A stretch of DNA of 64,000 nt from CAZNLH01 sp964573995 (lineage in GTDB: Bacteria > Gemmatimonadota > CAZMKB01 > CAZNLH01), in the NCBI GenBank assembly GCA_964573995.1, contig CAZNLH010000013.1, positions 11,941 to 75,940 on the forward strand, given 5' to 3'. Of this stretch, positions 61,390-64,000 are shown in pieces (within the stretch, counting starts at the first letter, position 1; the number at the start of each line of letters is the position of its first letter). The notes beneath the pieces were generated by a model, which made no database searches, had not been told where the DNA came from, and saw only the letters and a list, made by a program, of their open reading frames with translations. Both the position numbers and the translations under genes were made by a program.

Positions 61390-63738
61390 CTATTTCACGA
61401 GGATCATCTTCCTCGAGGCGATATGATCGCTGACGGAGATCCTGTAGATGTAGATCCCGGAACTCGACTCGGTACCACTATCCGTCTTGCCATCCCACTG
61501 GACAGAGTAAGTTCCACCCTGCCTGGGGGCGTCCACCAGGGTCCTTATGAGTTGTCCCCTGAGGTTATAGATCTTCAGTGTTACCCTCGAACCGTCTTTC
61601 CGGCCTTCAGGGACGGAAAACTTGATCGTCGTGGACGGGTTGAAGGGGTTTGGGAAGTTCTGCCCAAGGGCAAACGCCCTTGGAATCAACGCGTCCCCGC
61701 CGCTGCTGTGATCGCCTATACCGACGCCCGGCTGCATGAAGTCGAGCATGAGCGACATCAATTCACCCCTCGTCACCATCGTTGAATCGTTCGGATTCGA
61801 CCTGTTGACCGCCTCGAAACCGAAGCCGAGGACGATCGCCTGAGAGGCGGTCTCCGGATCCTCGACGTGGACCGCGCCGAACGATCCCGGCGGACTTACG
61901 TAGGTCAGGAAGGGGCTAGCGCCAAGGGAATCAACAGGGATGTCCAGTATGTCCGGCGAAGTCTGGTTGTTCGCCCCCAAGTTCCCGCTGATCAGGCACT
62001 TGTCGATCTGGTCCCCGAGGACATCCCCGGCTACCCCGAATAGTAGGCGCCCGGTCGCGCTCGAGTCCGCCAAGCCGATGTGGAGGACATTGGCCAGGAA
62101 CCCACCCGGGTCACCCCTCCTGGCGAGATCCTCGACGATATTCTGACCCGTAAGGATCAGCCGGCCTCCGCTCGAGAGATAGTCTGTGAGGAGGGTGACA
62201 TCGGTATCGGTCACGATGTTGTTCTCCTCGTCACCCGACAGCCAGATAACCGCCTTGTAAAAGAAGGGCGCTTCCAACTGGTTTGTCAGCGGGCCCATCG
62301 ACCGAGTCTCCCAGACGTCGTTGGCAACGCCGAGCGAGTCGACTGTCTTGGTATAGAACGTATCATATGCCGCCCCGCCGTCATCGTCGACGATAAGGAT
62401 CGTAGGCGCCCCGATCATGAGGGAAACGGTGTCCGTAGAACTGTACCCCCCATCGGCGGTGATGTCCAATTGGAGGTCTACGAAATGGGTGTCGGCAGAG
62501 GCATCGATCACGATGGTAAAGGGGTCGGCGCTGTTGTCGGCCGAACTGTTCGCAGGAATGTCGGGATAAGCGGCTGTGCCCTTTGTGACCGTTACGGTCG
62601 GATCGCTCAGGACACTGAGCGTCGCGGAGATCCCCGTACCATCGAAGAGGGAATTTCGCAGCCCTACCGATAGGTCGATCGTCTCCCCTGGATCCGGGAT
62701 CTCGTCGTTGTCTCCGGACACCTCGTCGACCGATTTGTAGGCACCGGACAGGCTGGGGAAGTAATCCAGTCCGAATACGCCACCGGCGGTCGCTGCGAGG
62801 ATCCTGTGTCCCTCATCGACGGCCAGGGAATGGATATGTACAACCGGCAGATCTCCCGTCAGCGACTGGAAGACACCCCCTTCGAGCGGATGGATCGAGA
62901 GCCCCCCGGCGTGTCCGGCGAATAGTATGCCCTGCGTCGGATCCATGGCAATATCCTCGAGACCATTACCATGGAAGCCCAGCGCGCTCCAGGTCGCCCC
63001 TCCATCCGAACTCTTGTAGATTTCGTAGACTATTGCCGAAGACAACTCCAGCCAACTGGCACTGGTGAAGATCTCTTGGTTGTCCATCGAGTTTACCTCG
63101 ATATCGAGGATGGAATAGTTCTGAGCGGGAAAGCCGCTCGTGTAGTAGGTCCAGGTCTCCCCTCCGTCGGTGCTCTTGCCTACCCCGTTCGCCTGCTTGA
63201 GACCCTCGTAAACGTTGTTGTGGTCGATAGGATCGTAGACCGCCGCGTTGCAATCGAGGCTGTCTTTTTGGACCAGGAGCCGGTACGCCCCGTCGGTGGT
63301 CGCAAAGAAGGCCACGCCGCTGTTCTGCGGATCGATCGATATCCCGTTGATCGTCTTTGGGAGGGAATTTGGAGACTGCTGCCAGTGCCTGCCACCATCC
63401 GTGCTCTGGAAGAACCCCGCACTGTTACCGAAGATATTCCCCCCGTCTCCCGCAATGATCTTGCTCGGGTCGCCCGGGGCAATAGCGATCGCCGTGAAGG
63501 CACGGCCCGAGGTGGGATTGGTGTATACAGCAGTAAAAGTGGCCCCACCATCGGTGCTCTTGTAAATAGTATCCGCCACCACTGCGAAGACCGACTCGGG
63601 CGCCGAAGGATGGAGCACGATGTGACTCACATCAAGCCCCTGCAAGCCCAGGGTATTCCATTGCTGTCCATGCAGGTTCCCAGAGACTGACACGATAAGA
63701 ACGGCCATCACTCCCGCCAACATCAAATTCTTTCCCAT
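61390..63738 (-). CDS. Secreted BNR-repeat protein with T9SS-type sorting tail
   Basis: ATG 63738 has GGAGG at 4 nt and yields a 782-residue protein; the frame open further upstream lies before the transcript start. A signal peptide (1-24) probably ends LHG, leaving QQWNTLG as the mature start. A beta-propeller region follows (about 30-330) with BNR-like STDGGATF/STDGGRHW repeats, then a Big/CARDB-like domain, a ThuA/GATase-like segment (LIVDDDGGAAYDTFY), and a C-terminal tail QNFPNPFNPSTTIKF...WDGKTDSGTESSSGIY...RKMILVK. This tail is the FlgD-Ig-like sorting domain of type IX cargo. Its function is not known. Confidence 0.85.
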   Translation of the reverse strand: MGKNLMLAGVMAVLIVSVSGNLHGQQWNTLGLQGLDVSHIVLHPSAPESVFAVVADTIYKSTDGGATFTAVYTNPTSGRAFTAIAIAPGDPSKIIAGDGGNIFGNSAGFFQSTDGGRHWQQSPNSLPKTINGISIDPQNSGVAFFATTDGAYRLLVQKDSLDCNAAVYDPIDHNNVYEGLKQANGVGKSTDGGETWTYYTSGFPAQNYSILDIEVNSMDNQEIFTSASWLELSSAIVYEIYKSSDGGATWSALGFHGNGLEDIAMDPTQGILFAGHAGGLSIHPLEGGVFQSLTGDLPVVHIHSLAVDEGHRILAATAGGVFGLDYFPSLSGAYKSVDEVSGDNDEIPDPGETIDLSVGLRNSLFDGTGISATLSVLSDPTVTVTKGTAAYPDIPANSSADNSADPFTIVIDASADTHFVDLQLDITADGGYSSTDTVSLMIGAPTILIVDDDGGAAYDTFYTKTVDSLGVANDVWETRSMGPLTNQLEAPFFYKAVIWLSGDEENNIVTDTDVTLLTDYLSSGGRLILTGQNIVEDLARRGDPGGFLANVLHIGLADSSATGRLLFGVAGDVLGDQIDKCLISGNLGANNQTSPDILDIPVDSLGASPFLTYVSPPGSFGAVHVEDPETASQAIVLGFGFEAVNRSNPNDSTMVTRGELMSLMLDFMQPGVGIGDHSSGGDALIPRAFALGQNFPNPFNPSTTIKFSVPEGRKDGSRVTLKIYNLRGQLIRTLVDAPRQGGTYSVQWDGKTDSGTESSSGIYIYRISVSDHIASRKMILVK

Positions 63739-63876
63739 AATTCCTCCATTTGCTCTTGAGATTGGCTGAAAATAGTCACTCGAACGGGGTCGCAGGTGCA
63801 ACCCGAGTTGTGATCCCCCCTTTCGGCTTAATTCGATCGGCGTATGCGTTGATGAAGATCTGGAAGAGCACAATCC

Positions 63877-63904
63877 ATTATATGAAAAAATTGAGATAAG
63901 TCAA
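63877..63904 (-). promoter_or_regulatory. Sigma-70 promoter of the BNR-repeat protein gene
   Basis: The minus strand has TTGACT, a 16-bp spacer and TATAAT. The predicted start near 63870 leaves a leader of about 130 nt before ATG 63738 and rules out most of the longer reading frame. Confidence 0.72.
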
Positions 63905-63932
63905 GAGGTTTTAGAAAACGACCGGACCGGGA

Positions 63933-64000
63933 TCATTCCAGTTTCTTTATCTCCTTGATGAATTCCCTGAGCCTGCTCGCCTCCTCGGGATCCTTCACGT
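63933..64000 (-). CDS. C-terminal end of a gene cut by the window edge
   Basis: The last visible 21-22 codons end in VKDPEEASRLREFIKEIKKLE and a TGA stop (63935-63933). This is a charged amphipathic helix; no family can be assigned. Confidence 0.4.
   Translation of the reverse strand, partial: VKDPEEASRLREFIKEIKKLE

Overview
The window comes from a diderm bacterium, probably an uncultured lineage of the FCB group (the Latescibacterota, Krumholzibacteriota and Eisenbacteria neighbourhood). This rests on inference from gene content: a SprA-type outer-membrane translocon and two secreted proteins with FlgD/T9SS-like C-terminal sorting domains sit beside a complete type IV pilus motor, LptF/LptG and an LpxL-type acyltransferase. 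No rRNA, tRNA, CRISPR array, transposase or phage gene was seen. Almost all genes lie on the minus strand; the exceptions are lptF-lptG and pntA-pntA2-pntB.

Region 1 (1-12.6 kb) is a type IV pilus locus: pilN (cut by the window edge), pilM, an NtrC-family regulator with a sensor kinase, pilA, and the operon pilB-pilT-pilC-pilS-like kinase. Each of its four transcription units is preceded by a -24/-12 sigma-54-type element with exact GG-N10-GC spacing. Both kinases have lost the phospho-accepting histidine (Asn in one, Gln in the other), although the regulator keeps an intact receiver domain.

Region 2 (12.6-20 kb) is an operon of sprA, a glutaminyl-cyclase-like M28 metalloprotein and a double ComEA-type DNA-binding protein. 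Region 3 (20-30.2 kb) holds lptF-lptG, a degenerate polyprenyl-synthase-like gene, alaS, recX, recA, a TPR protein and three small ORFs. Region 4 (30.2-36 kb) holds a DUF2723 glycosyltransferase, a threonine aldolase and a lamin-tail/T9SS-tail secreted protein.

Region 5 (36-40.4 kb) is the most interesting metabolic unit: a tight operon of an MttB-family amine methyltransferase, a MetH-activation-domain-like protein, a free corrinoid protein, a free homocysteine methyltransferase and a HAD protein. It looks like a methionine synthase split into single-domain proteins, with the methyl-tetrahydrofolate domain replaced by an MttB-type donor enzyme. A frameshifted DUF1207 gene lies just upstream.

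Region 6 (41.6-52.7 kb) carries the three-subunit proton-translocating transhydrogenase (its small subunit has an unusual N-terminal extension), a CNT nucleoside transporter, a fused ADP-forming acyl-CoA synthetase, a 69-residue CPFC protein, an ArsA/Get3-like ATPase, a PfkB kinase, a ROK kinase and an LpxL-type acyltransferase. Region 7 (52.7-64 kb) carries lepA, priA, an enolase-superfamily epimerase, uvrA, a large secreted BNR-repeat protein with a sorting tail, and the end of one more gene.
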